DNA of 64,000 nucleotides from Allohahella marinimesophila (GTDB lineage Bacteria; Pseudomonadota; Gammaproteobacteria; Pseudomonadales; Oleiphilaceae). Below, one piece after another: positions 51,650 through 59,961 of the stretch (position 1 is its first letter; every line of letters begins with the position of its first letter). Location: assembly GCF_039538005.1 (NCBI RefSeq), contig NZ_BAABBO010000016.1, forward strand, positions 28,306 to 92,305, given 5' to 3'. The notes below the pieces were generated by a model. That model had not been told where the DNA came from, did no database searches, and was given only the letters and a program-made list of their open reading frames with translations. Both the position numbers and the translations under genes were made by a program.

Positions 51650-52594
51650 TCATTCGCCTTGGATTCCTTCTGCCTCCTTCAGATTCGCCTGCAGTTCGCG
51701 GATCAGAGTCCTGACCTGGCGGGCGCCACGTTCCTGGGAGTGAACGTACCGGGAGAGCTTGTTGTTTCTGATGAGTGTTCTGATTTCGTCAACGTACACC
51801 TGCCCACGCTGGGAGTATGATACCAGCCCTTCTGCAAGCAAAGCACCATCCGGGGCCTGACCAGCCTCGATGGCGGCAACACGCAGGGCCCGAAGATCAG
51901 TATAAGCGGGATGGCCATTGATGTTCAGCAGATAGGCCACGACCGAATCGTAAACCGAGGCGAAGGAGGCCACTTCGTGTGCCCCGTCAGCTGGGCGAGC
52001 ACGGGGGACCATGCCACAGCCCTGCTGGAAGCACCACTGACCGAAAAGATTGTTTCCCATTCGCGCGAAACGGGACGTGCCCCATGCTGACTCTATCGCG
52101 GCCTGGGCGAGGGGGAGCGAAGCTGGTACTGGTAGCAGCCGCTGTTCCAATGCCTTCAGGCGCTCATGAAGCTGGGCAAGCTCGACTGGGTTGAACATCG
52201 GACTGCCGGCATCGCGAAGATAGCGCTCTGCCAGCAAATTGACATAAACGAGTGCATCGGGCTCCAGGACTGTGGTCTGCGTAGCGTCGGCATCGACAGC
52301 GGGGAACGTGGCCCCAATCTGGCTCAGTTTTCGAGCCTGGAAGGCCAGTACATTGTTCGCTGTCTGCACCAGCGGAGCGAGATAGTCGAAGAAGAGCAGC
52401 TTGCGGGCCTGAGCATCTTCGATAGCCTTGAAGTTCGGCAAAGCTTGCTGCCGCGCCAGCGTTTCTAGCCGCAGCAACTGTCGCTCGTAGCCACTCAGCG
52501 CCTCGCTGCGCTCGAAGCGCTCACTTTCTGCCAGATATAGCACTACACCGCCCGTGAGTACAAGCAGGCACAGCAGCCAGGTCCTGTAGCGCAT
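51650..52594 (-). CDS. Bax-like glucosaminidase-domain protein
   Basis: A protein of 314 residues with an N-terminal anchor (WLLCLLVLTGGVVLYLAES) and a C-terminal glucosaminidase domain: PLAQAAIESAWGTSRFARMGNNLFGQWCFQQGCG has the catalytic Glu and the family NNLFG motif. Such proteins cleave GlcNAc linkages of peptidoglycan; E. coli Bax is the nearest model. An alternative GTG lies four codons upstream. A helical region around residues 60-170 precedes the catalytic domain. Confidence 0.87.
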   Translation of the reverse strand: MRYRTWLLCLLVLTGGVVLYLAESERFERSEALSGYERQLLRLETLARQQALPNFKAIEDAQARKLLFFDYLAPLVQTANNVLAFQARKLSQIGATFPAVDADATQTTVLEPDALVYVNLLAERYLRDAGSPMFNPVELAQLHERLKALEQRLLPVPASLPLAQAAIESAWGTSRFARMGNNLFGQWCFQQGCGMVPRARPADGAHEVASFASVYDSVVAYLLNINGHPAYTDLRALRVAAIEAGQAPDGALLAEGLVSYSQRGQVYVDEIRTLIRNNKLSRYVHSQERGARQVRTLIRELQANLKEAEGIQGE

Positions 52595-52675
52595 TATCAG
52601 GGCCACAGGGCGCCGCGACGACGCTGAATCATCAATAGTCAGTCACCAGCGCCACGCTGAATCCGTTTGACTTGC

Positions 52676-55060
52676 TCAATTAACGGGTAGCACGCGTTCG
52701 AGGAAGCCATACACCAGGCCCACACGGTCACCAAACTGCATTCGCATGACGAGCAGATGTTCATCGGCAGTGACGAAGCCTTCGAGTTTGACTGTGTCAG
52801 GTCCGCCTGTAGGGTCCGGGAAGGTCATGGCGACCGCGTTCCCAATGGGGCCGGCTGCCAGTGGCGAAGCCGTCGCGGTCACAGTGCCAAGCGTCCGGCT
52901 CGCGAACGGACGAACTTCTGAGGTGCGTGCGACTTGCTCGGTATAGCGCTCAACAAGGGTCAGCGTTGGGGTCAGGTCGGGACCAAAGCTCAGTGTGCTG
53001 TCGTCAAAGGTGCTCAGACGGTTCACTTCAGGCAGGAAGCCAAGGGTATGGCCTGCCAGTCTAAAGCGTTTGTTCGCCAGTTCAGGTTGCTCTGTGCTTA
53101 TTTTCACAGCATGTCCGATGCCGCGCCCTCTCACTGGATACAGACCGGTGCCAATCTGGCCACCAAACTCAGCGGTGGTCTGGTCATCTATCGAGAAAGT
53201 CAGAATATTGCCAGCGGCATCACTGAAGCCACGCAGATTGCCGACACGAAGGCGGCCACGTGGGATGTCTTCCTGGCGCTGAACGTTGTCCAGTCCGGTG
53301 ACGAGCTGTCTGTTGAACAACAACGCCGCATCGAGCGTCGTCGGGCTCTCACCGATAATCGTTGGCGGCAGGCGGGAGTCGTCCGAATTCAGGGCGGTGC
53401 GCACGGTGTAGAACAGGGGGTGACCGCTGATATTCTCCGCAGCACTGGCATCGGGTCTGGATACCGAGACACTGTCGCCAGCCGCGTCGAACGACCAGAG
53501 CTCGATAGAGCTGAAAAGGCTGACGGCAGGGTCGATACCAAACAGCTCGCTCACGGTGACGAAGCCATAGCGACCCTCGGCCACTCGCTCGAGACTGAAA
53601 TCCCTGCGCTCGACGTTTTCATTGCCGAAGGTGCTGCGCTTGGAATGGAAGTTCCAGGTAACGGCATGAACATTTTCGAGGGTCTGGGCACGTTGCAGCC
53701 CGGAGCCGCTCTGATCCACCAACTCGACGAATTCAGCATCCTGAAAAAAAGCTGATGCCAAAGAGTCACTGAAGCTTTCACCACGCTCATCACCGCTACT
53801 GACATTACCGCGAAGTGAATACAGCAGTGCTGAGTAGGGCTCCGAGACGTAGCCGGTGGGCGCCGCCGATTGCTCGCCAACGACATCCTGAACTTCCAGC
53901 TGTGTCAGCTCGAAATTCGCATTGCGCCGCAGCACTGTCGGTATGCCCCGCGCCAGAAAGTTGATTTCGCTGCGGGTTTCAGTGTCGAGTGGCAAGCGAT
54001 ATTGACCATCGGCGCCACGGGTATTGCTCAAGCGACTGAAGGGAATGGTTTCGGTGATTCGGCTCACGATGGCTGGTGTATAGGTCAGCTGGGGATAGGC
54101 CAGCTGCGCTTCCTGCGTTGTGCTGCTCACGGCGACGATGGTATCGAGAGCATTGGCGAAAATGGCCGATGGACTGGCAGTACCCGGCATGCCCTGGCCA
54201 AGGCTCATGGTAAAGCTGGCTGAATGGTAGGTGCCCGCACGGTCCAGCAGTTTGGGGTTGGTGTCTTCAGCCGAGGTCGGGTTCGGCACCTTGTCGGCGA
54301 TTATCGTGGCCACCAGCTGGTCGACAGTGTTCTTGAACACAGGCTGCTGGTCGAGCGCAGCAATCGTGCCGCCGAGGTCGAGCGATGCCGGGAGGCCCAG
54401 TTCAAATTCTTCAGTGGTCGCAAACAGTGCACGCCAGTAACGAAGCACAGTGTCGTCCTGAGTCTGGCAGTTGTCGTCGCGTGTGGCACAGGGAATCAGG
54501 TTGTTGAGGCGCGTACTATTGCCGTTCAATGCCGAGAGGAAGGCGCGCGTGGCATATTCGGTTTTTGGCGAGATTTCGACATTACGATCGGAGCTGGGCA
54601 GTCCACGTCGCAATACGGTGCCATCGCTCAAGGTGGCTTCGAACCAGAGGTCCAGCCGTGTGGGTATGGCAGTCTCGAATGCGACGGTAAAGCGACCGTC
54701 GGCACCGAGACCCACCTGATAATCCGCTTCGGCGACAGCGAAGCCATCGAAGGCTTCTCCACTGGCCATGAACTGCAGTACCTTGATATCTGCATTCAGC
54801 AGGTTGCCTTCGTTGTCCACAACGCTGACGAAGATATTCTGGGCTCTGGCGGGCTGGTCGGGGCACTCTACCTGCTCGAAATCCTCGGTACAGCTCGGGG
54901 GAGGCAGCTGGCCCTGGTCACGAATTCTATCGGTAGACGTCGAGCCATCACATGCGGTAAACACCAACATAGCCAGGAATGGCAGTACGCCTGCCCTGGA
55001 TCGGTGGAGCAGGTCGGAGAGCATCGTCACGATGCTGGAGGGGGCGCTGGTCTTGATCAT
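52676..55060 (-). CDS. Large lipoprotein of unknown function
   Basis: I do not recognise this 794-residue protein. It starts with a lipoprotein signal (GVLPFLAMLVFTAC, Cys at about residue 37), then a low-complexity linker with paired cysteines (CTEDFEQVEC). Residues about 70-165 look like a beta-sandwich, similar to carboxypeptidase-regulatory or Ig-like domains (VSVVDNEGNLLNADI, ADGRFTVAFETAIPTRLDL). A second cysteine pair follows (CATRDDNC). The rest is beta-rich, acidic and without obvious catalytic motifs. The ATG has an AGGA site. It is upstream of the Bax-like gene on the same strand and downstream of the YfaZ gene by 80 bp. Confidence 0.75.
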   Translation of the reverse strand: MIKTSAPSSIVTMLSDLLHRSRAGVLPFLAMLVFTACDGSTSTDRIRDQGQLPPPSCTEDFEQVECPDQPARAQNIFVSVVDNEGNLLNADIKVLQFMASGEAFDGFAVAEADYQVGLGADGRFTVAFETAIPTRLDLWFEATLSDGTVLRRGLPSSDRNVEISPKTEYATRAFLSALNGNSTRLNNLIPCATRDDNCQTQDDTVLRYWRALFATTEEFELGLPASLDLGGTIAALDQQPVFKNTVDQLVATIIADKVPNPTSAEDTNPKLLDRAGTYHSASFTMSLGQGMPGTASPSAIFANALDTIVAVSSTTQEAQLAYPQLTYTPAIVSRITETIPFSRLSNTRGADGQYRLPLDTETRSEINFLARGIPTVLRRNANFELTQLEVQDVVGEQSAAPTGYVSEPYSALLYSLRGNVSSGDERGESFSDSLASAFFQDAEFVELVDQSGSGLQRAQTLENVHAVTWNFHSKRSTFGNENVERRDFSLERVAEGRYGFVTVSELFGIDPAVSLFSSIELWSFDAAGDSVSVSRPDASAAENISGHPLFYTVRTALNSDDSRLPPTIIGESPTTLDAALLFNRQLVTGLDNVQRQEDIPRGRLRVGNLRGFSDAAGNILTFSIDDQTTAEFGGQIGTGLYPVRGRGIGHAVKISTEQPELANKRFRLAGHTLGFLPEVNRLSTFDDSTLSFGPDLTPTLTLVERYTEQVARTSEVRPFASRTLGTVTATASPLAAGPIGNAVAMTFPDPTGGPDTVKLEGFVTADEHLLVMRMQFGDRVGLVYGFLERVLPVN

Positions 55061-55140
55061 GATTCCTGTCTACGTTGAAAGCGGTAAGATCGGGTTGCTG
55101 CAGTGTGCCACAGCCGCTGCAGCGATACCGGATTCAGAGC

Positions 55141-55749
55141 TCAAAACTGCAGTCTGAAGCCCAGGTGGAAACTTTCTTCGAGTGATACATCTGAGCCTTC
55201 CTCTGCCTTGGCATGCAGGTGGCGATAGCCCAGATAGACGTCTGCCGCCCGAATGATGCGATAGGTCACCTTGGTATCGAAGCGCCAGAATCGATCTGCA
55301 TCGCCGAAAGCCGTAATCGACGGTGCGACGAAGGCCGCTGCCGTGTAGCCGAGGCCCGGTACCTGTGGAATATTGAACTGGACGAAGCCACCAATGGGCA
55401 GCGCGCCACCTTCGAGGTCATCGCCATTGAACAGATCCAGCTGTCCGCCGATACCGACAGTAGTGGGTAGATTGCCGATAGCTGTCTGCCCCAGGGCGAG
55501 TAATTCGAGATCGAACACTCTGGAGCCGCCTTCGCGATAGACGATGCCGGCGGAGGATCTGAGGCTGCGCTCTTCATTGAGAAATCTGAGGTCGACTGCG
55601 ACGGAATCTTCACTGAGCGCGATATCGAGCTCGGAAGCCTGAGCGGGCACGAAGGCTGACATGCCCAGGACCGCTGCCGACAGTGCCGCCGCGCCGCTGC
55701 GCCACTTGGAGGTTGTGAGCGGTATCTGGAAGTTCGGGTTATTCAACAT
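55141..55749 (-). CDS. YfaZ family outer-membrane protein
   Basis: A 202-residue YfaZ-family barrel: signal peptide ending at VPAQASE, then LDIALSEDSVAVDLRFLNEERSL, many alternating strands, and a terminal FHLGFRLQF with C-terminal Phe for BAM recognition. YfaZ has no established function. It is followed by the large lipoprotein and preceded by DUF3187, both envelope proteins. Confidence 0.83.
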   Translation of the reverse strand: MLNNPNFQIPLTTSKWRSGAAALSAAVLGMSAFVPAQASELDIALSEDSVAVDLRFLNEERSLRSSAGIVYREGGSRVFDLELLALGQTAIGNLPTTVGIGGQLDLFNGDDLEGGALPIGGFVQFNIPQVPGLGYTAAAFVAPSITAFGDADRFWRFDTKVTYRIIRAADVYLGYRHLHAKAEEGSDVSLEESFHLGFRLQF

Positions 55750-55780
55750 AAGTCTGCTGTCTCTATCGTGCGTGTAGGGT

Positions 55781-56800
55781 TCAAGCGTCAGCGCCAGACC
55801 ATAACAGACTGACGAAGATGACGAAGTCAGGTGATATACGGGTTCTCAAATCCTCGATGAAACCCGCCTGAAGGGCCAGTTGCCGGCTCAGGTAGCCCGT
55901 ACCGGACAGAGACAGCTGAAAGGCCGTGGCATACAACGGCTCCAGTTCGCTGCGAAACTGCTTACTGTGGTAATCGAGCTGGGCCTGAACCTTCCAGGCG
56001 CCCGGCTGACCATACAGCACCCCGGCTCGGGCATTACCGACCCAGTGAAGCTGATCGATGATCTTGCCTGCACTGGCGCCGAAGCGGTTGAGCCCGATGT
56101 AATTCAGGCCGCCGCCGTAATAAACCGCCGCATGGCGATCGCCTATCTTGCTGCCAGCACTGCCAGACAAACCCAGACCAACATCGATATCGTCGTTACC
56201 GGTGAAGCGACCAGCATCGCCAGTCGGCAATTCGACCTGCATCTGCACCGTCAGCGGCAACATATCGTTGCCTAGCTCGTAGCGGGCGCCGAGTCTGAGA
56301 TCGCCAATGCCGGAGTCAGCGCTCGTATTATCTATCAACAGCTCGTCGTCGCGTGCGTACTGATAACGAAAGGCATCACTGTTCCCGTCTGAGCGGCCGC
56401 CTTCCGGAAAACCAAACCAACTGTGCCAATTCACGATGAAATCGTCCATGACGCCTTCACCATGATGATAGTAGCCAACGCTGCCAAACAGCTCGGCCTG
56501 GCCGGGCAGGCTCGTCTCCAGTGGGTATCTGAGTGCAAGACGGGTCAGGTTGAGCTCACCATCGAAGACGACACCTTCGGTCGGCTTGCGATCAAAGACG
56601 TACTGGTTGGACACACTATGCTGAATCGACCCAGTCAGCTCGGTCACGGCATGGGGCTGGAGTTCGACCAGCCCAAAGCCCAGGGCCTGGGGCGACAGGT
56701 TATCGATGTCCAGAGCCGTTTCCAGTCGTTCAGCTGCGAGCACGGCATGGCTCGTTGATATCAGGGCAAGCAGGCAGACCGTCTGGCAGTGAGCTCGCAT
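55781..56800 (-). CDS. DUF3187 family outer-membrane protein
   Basis: A 339-residue exported protein. The signal peptide is VCLLALISTSHAVLAAE, followed by LDIDNLSPQALGFGLVE and a DUF3187-type beta-barrel pattern, with repeated aromatic and glycine-rich strands (GSVGYYHHGEGVMDDFIVNWHSWFGFPEGGR). The ATG shares one base with the stop of the antiporter gene (TGATG), giving translational coupling; a longer start has no signal peptide. The function is unknown; the antiporter link is notable. Confidence 0.82.
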   Translation of the reverse strand: MRAHCQTVCLLALISTSHAVLAAERLETALDIDNLSPQALGFGLVELQPHAVTELTGSIQHSVSNQYVFDRKPTEGVVFDGELNLTRLALRYPLETSLPGQAELFGSVGYYHHGEGVMDDFIVNWHSWFGFPEGGRSDGNSDAFRYQYARDDELLIDNTSADSGIGDLRLGARYELGNDMLPLTVQMQVELPTGDAGRFTGNDDIDVGLGLSGSAGSKIGDRHAAVYYGGGLNYIGLNRFGASAGKIIDQLHWVGNARAGVLYGQPGAWKVQAQLDYHSKQFRSELEPLYATAFQLSLSGTGYLSRQLALQAGFIEDLRTRISPDFVIFVSLLWSGADA

Positions 56801-58596
56801 CAGGCTTCCGCATCCAGCAGGGTGATGATGATATGACCTGGCTTCGGCTGCAGCGACCGCTTGCTGCTCGCCAGGAGAAGTTCGCGCTGTTCCGTAATGA
56901 CACACAGCAACAGGGGATCACGATTTTCGTTCTGACTCTTGAACTGCTCGTAAGTGAAATCGTTCGACAGCTGCGTGCGCTTGACGATAGACCCGGCGTT
57001 CATCCTCGTCATGAGGTAGTTGTATGTAGCATTGCTCCTGAACAGCGGAATGCCCGAAAGATCGTCAGGCACGCTCTGCTGCGGCTTGTCCTTGTCCTCG
57101 AGCTCGCCAAGCTGATAGGTCTCGGCCACGCCGAACACATCGGAGAAGCGGATACAGGCCAGGGAGTTGAGCTCCAGGTTCGGCGTGAGCGCAATGAAAC
57201 GGCCGATGCCGGTGTAGCTGACATTATCGGTAGCGTGCTCGGACAGCACGTTGCCGAGATAGGTGGGAATGCCTTCCATGCGCGCTTCCTTGATGTTTGC
57301 CCAGCGCGCATCGATGAGCAGGACACCGAAATTGTCTTTCTGTAGCGTCTTGGCGAAAGCGCGTGAAAAGGTGTTGGATCCCAGAATAATAGCGCCCTGG
57401 GGTTCGTCATCGCCCAGATCGAGCTTCTTCGCCAGCGGTCTGGCTGCCAGGCCATAAATGAGAATCGAGCCGATGATGATGAAGAACATGTTTGGGGCCA
57501 GTACATCGGCGCCGGGGTAGTCCATGGCCTGCAGGCGTACGGCAAACAGCGAAGTAATCGCCGCCGCGACAATGCCTCGTGGCGCCATGGCGGCGATGAA
57601 GACCCGTTCACCCGTGGTGAGGGGGCTACCGATGGTGGACAATGCCACGGCGACCGGCCTCACGACCAGAATCAACAGGCCGAGGAAAATGAAGCTGCCA
57701 ATGTGTATCTGTTGCAGGTCTGCGATCTGCAGGCGGGCCGCCAGTATGATGAAGAGCGCAGACAGTAGCAGCACCCGAAGGTCTTCCTTGAAGCCCACCA
57801 GGTTACGGATGGACACCAGCTTCTGGTTGCCCAGATAGATACCCATGATGGTCACACTGAACAGCCCGCTTTCGTGCTGGATCAGGTTGGACACGGTAAA
57901 CAGCACCAGCACGGCTGTGAGCGTAAACGTATTGGAGAGGAACTCCGGTACCCAATGGTGGCGCATGGCCAGTGTCATGAGCATGCCCATCCCGAGCCCC
58001 AGTAGGCCACCGACCACGATGGTGAGGCCGAAACCCTGTACAAATACTGATGTCGCGGAGCCAAGATTCGCCGTAATGACTACTTCAAAGACAAGAACCG
58101 CGAGCAGGGCGCCGACGGGGTCGTTGAGGATGCCCTCCCATTTCAGCACGGAATTGACGTGACCTTTGGGGCGAACCAGCATCAACAGCGGCAGGACCAC
58201 GGTGGGCCCAGTCACTGTCAGAATGGAGCCGAGCAGGGCGGCCAGCATCCAGGGCAGGTCCAGGGTGTATTTGGCAAAGACCGTACAGAGTACCCATGTG
58301 GCCACGATGCCTACACTGATGAGGCGCTGCACCACCACCGAGGTGGCCTTGAGCTCCCTGATCTTCAGGCTGAGGCCGCCTTCGAACAGGATGATGGCGA
58401 CGGCGAAGGAGACCGCCGGAAACAGGGCCTCGCCAAACAGCGCATCAGGGTCGAGCAGTCCGGTGATCGGACCGAGGGCAATACCGCTGAGCAGGAGCAG
58501 AAGTATGGATGGAAGCTTCAACTTCCAGGCAAGGAACTGTGAGCCGACCCCGAAGAAGAGAATCGCGGCCAGCGAAATAACGACAGATTCGTTCAA
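56800..58596 (-). CDS. Cation:proton antiporter (CPA1 type) with C-terminal Rossmann-like domain
   Basis: A 598-residue Na+(K+)/H+ antiporter. Residues 1-395 hold about 12-13 transmembrane helices with family motifs FEGGLSLKIRE, GPTVVLPLL, EGILNDPVGALLAVLVFE (the Asn-Asp pair) and APRGIVAAAITSLFA. Residues about 400-500 resemble an RCK/TrkA-N domain (GAIILGSNTFSRAFAKTL, VLLIDARWAN) in which the glycine-rich nucleotide loop is degenerate. A short C-terminal domain follows. It exports Na+ or K+ for H+ at the inner membrane. The start is a TTG with a GGAGA site 8 nt upstream. It is coupled to the DUF3187 gene. Confidence 0.9.
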   Translation of the reverse strand: MNESVVISLAAILFFGVGSQFLAWKLKLPSILLLLLSGIALGPITGLLDPDALFGEALFPAVSFAVAIILFEGGLSLKIRELKATSVVVQRLISVGIVATWVLCTVFAKYTLDLPWMLAALLGSILTVTGPTVVLPLLMLVRPKGHVNSVLKWEGILNDPVGALLAVLVFEVVITANLGSATSVFVQGFGLTIVVGGLLGLGMGMLMTLAMRHHWVPEFLSNTFTLTAVLVLFTVSNLIQHESGLFSVTIMGIYLGNQKLVSIRNLVGFKEDLRVLLLSALFIILAARLQIADLQQIHIGSFIFLGLLILVVRPVAVALSTIGSPLTTGERVFIAAMAPRGIVAAAITSLFAVRLQAMDYPGADVLAPNMFFIIIGSILIYGLAARPLAKKLDLGDDEPQGAIILGSNTFSRAFAKTLQKDNFGVLLIDARWANIKEARMEGIPTYLGNVLSEHATDNVSYTGIGRFIALTPNLELNSLACIRFSDVFGVAETYQLGELEDKDKPQQSVPDDLSGIPLFRSNATYNYLMTRMNAGSIVKRTQLSNDFTYEQFKSQNENRDPLLLCVITEQRELLLASSKRSLQPKPGHIIITLLDAEA

Positions 58597-58711
58597 AAAG
58601 CAGTCTCCATACTTGCAAGCAGGCAGTCCGAGGATCTACCTTAAGTGATAGAGCTTCGTATGCAATAACAAGAGTTTAAACAATAGCATCACAACAGCCG
58701 AGGAAGCAGCC

Positions 58712-59203
58712 GTGGCAGTCCTTGAAAGCAGAAACACTACACACAAAGACGCATTGAGGCAATTCATCCGCCACCCTACAGATATACCAATAGAACTCGA
58801 GCGAAGTGAGGGGACTACGGCGCTGTCCAGCCACCATCATGCCCCGACCCTGCCAATGAACAACGTGAGTCGCGGCGGGGTGAGTTGCATCACCACCCAG
58901 AGCTATTCACCGAACGATATCGTGCAGGTGCGTATTCCCTTCGTGATCCCTGAATTCAGCTGTTCAGCACAGGTCGTCTGGTGTCGGCAGTTCACCGCAG
59001 ACCTTTACGAAGTGGGTCTGTCATTCCTGAAAAGCGAGGATGCCTTCGCCGCCAGAATGGTCGAGCAGATTTGCCACATCGAGCAGTACAAGCGCCAGAC
59101 CTATGCCAAGGAAGGGCGGCTGCTCACGGGTGAAGAAGCTGCGTCAGAATGGATCGACAGCTACGCCGGCTCATTTCCGCCCGTGGATGGTTTTCACTCC
59201 TGA
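58712..59203 (+). CDS. PilZ-domain protein (probable c-di-GMP receptor)
   Basis: A 163-residue single-domain PilZ protein. Both binding motifs are intact: RQFIR (RxxxR, about residues 16-20) and NVSRGG (NxSxxG, about residues 51-56). A short alpha-helical C-terminal extension follows. It should bind cyclic di-GMP. The start is a GTG with a good GAGGAAGC site. It is divergent from the antiporter gene and overlaps the convergent trmO gene by 10 bp; pil genes lie further on. Confidence 0.88.
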   Translation: MAVLESRNTTHKDALRQFIRHPTDIPIELERSEGTTALSSHHHAPTLPMNNVSRGGVSCITTQSYSPNDIVQVRIPFVIPEFSCSAQVVWCRQFTADLYEVGLSFLKSEDAFAARMVEQICHIEQYKRQTYAKEGRLLTGEEAASEWIDSYAGSFPPVDGFHS

Positions 59204-59961
59204 TTTGGCTGTAGCTGGCGCACTGAATGTATCAGCAGGCTGCCGTCAGCTTCCACGGCCCAGCTGACGTCGTAGTCGCCAAACTGAATGGTATAGCTTC
59301 TCCCTGAATTGCCCCTTGTACCACGCCTGGCGTGGTAGGCCGGTCTGGGGTCCAGTTCAAGCACCGAACATAATTGTTCCAGAAAACCAGGACGCTGTTG
59401 CTCAATAGCGTCGAACTCCTTGCCTAGCCCCGGCGCCAGATCCACGGCCAGGCGCTGCGGTGACTGTTCCGCCCAAGCGAGTTCAGCCTCCGGCAAGGCA
59501 TCCGCGTAGGGCAGGTAGGGCTTTACATCGAAAATCGGGCTGCCATCCACCAGGTCCAGGCCTTCGACTGTCAGGTGCATGTGACCAGCCTTGCTCTCCA
59601 TGCTCAGCAGCCGAACCGCCGACAACGAGAGACCATTGGGTCGGAACGAAGAGCGAGTTGCGAAGACCCCCATCCTGCGGTTACCACCCAGCCGTGGCGG
59701 ACGCACCGAGAGTGATGGCGTATCGCCGTCAGCCGAAGCTAGATGGAAGCGTCCAATCACCCACAGATGACTGGCCTCGTTCAATCCGACGAAGGCTTCG
59801 GGACGTGAATAAGCCGGCTCGAAAACGATGTCGACAGGCACTGCAGCCAGGCCGGCCTGGCGAGGCACACCAAATTTCTGCGTGAACGGTGAGCGCACCC
59901 AGGCGATTGGGTGGATCTCGTAGCTGCCTGGCTCTGCGTGATTCTGGGACATAAAGCTCAC
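59194..59961 (-). CDS. trmO: tRNA (N6-threonylcarbamoyladenosine(37)-N6)-methyltransferase TrmO
   Basis: TrmO (YaeB/TsaA) methylates t6A37 to m6t6A in some tRNA(Thr). The 255-residue protein has the TsaA beta-barrel core: IHPIAWVRSPFTQKFGVPRQAGLA, FVGLNEASHLWVIGRFHLA, PPRLGGNRRMGVFATRSSFRPNGLSLSAVRLL and the DVKPYLPYADA motif. It uses SAM. The GTG overlaps the upstream stop (GTGA); an ATG three codons later is the alternative start. It is the last gene of the pilD-coaE-yacG run. Confidence 0.93.
   Translation of the reverse strand: MSFMSQNHAEPGSYEIHPIAWVRSPFTQKFGVPRQAGLAAVPVDIVFEPAYSRPEAFVGLNEASHLWVIGRFHLASADGDTPSLSVRPPRLGGNRRMGVFATRSSFRPNGLSLSAVRLLSMESKAGHMHLTVEGLDLVDGSPIFDVKPYLPYADALPEAELAWAEQSPQRLAVDLAPGLGKEFDAIEQQRPGFLEQLCSVLELDPRPAYHARRGTRGNSGRSYTIQFGDYDVSWAVEADGSLLIHSVRQLQPNQE

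Noticed and set aside
53744..53752. A-run in the lipoprotein gene as a minus-strand terminator
   Set aside because: No stem precedes the T-run on the coding strand.
52934..53755. Long plus-strand open frame of 273 codons
   Set aside because: Entirely antisense to the 794-residue lipoprotein gene; no ribosome-binding site, signal or family pattern.
54224..55078. Plus-strand open frame of 284 codons
   Set aside because: Antisense shadow of the lipoprotein gene caused by codon bias; no motif.
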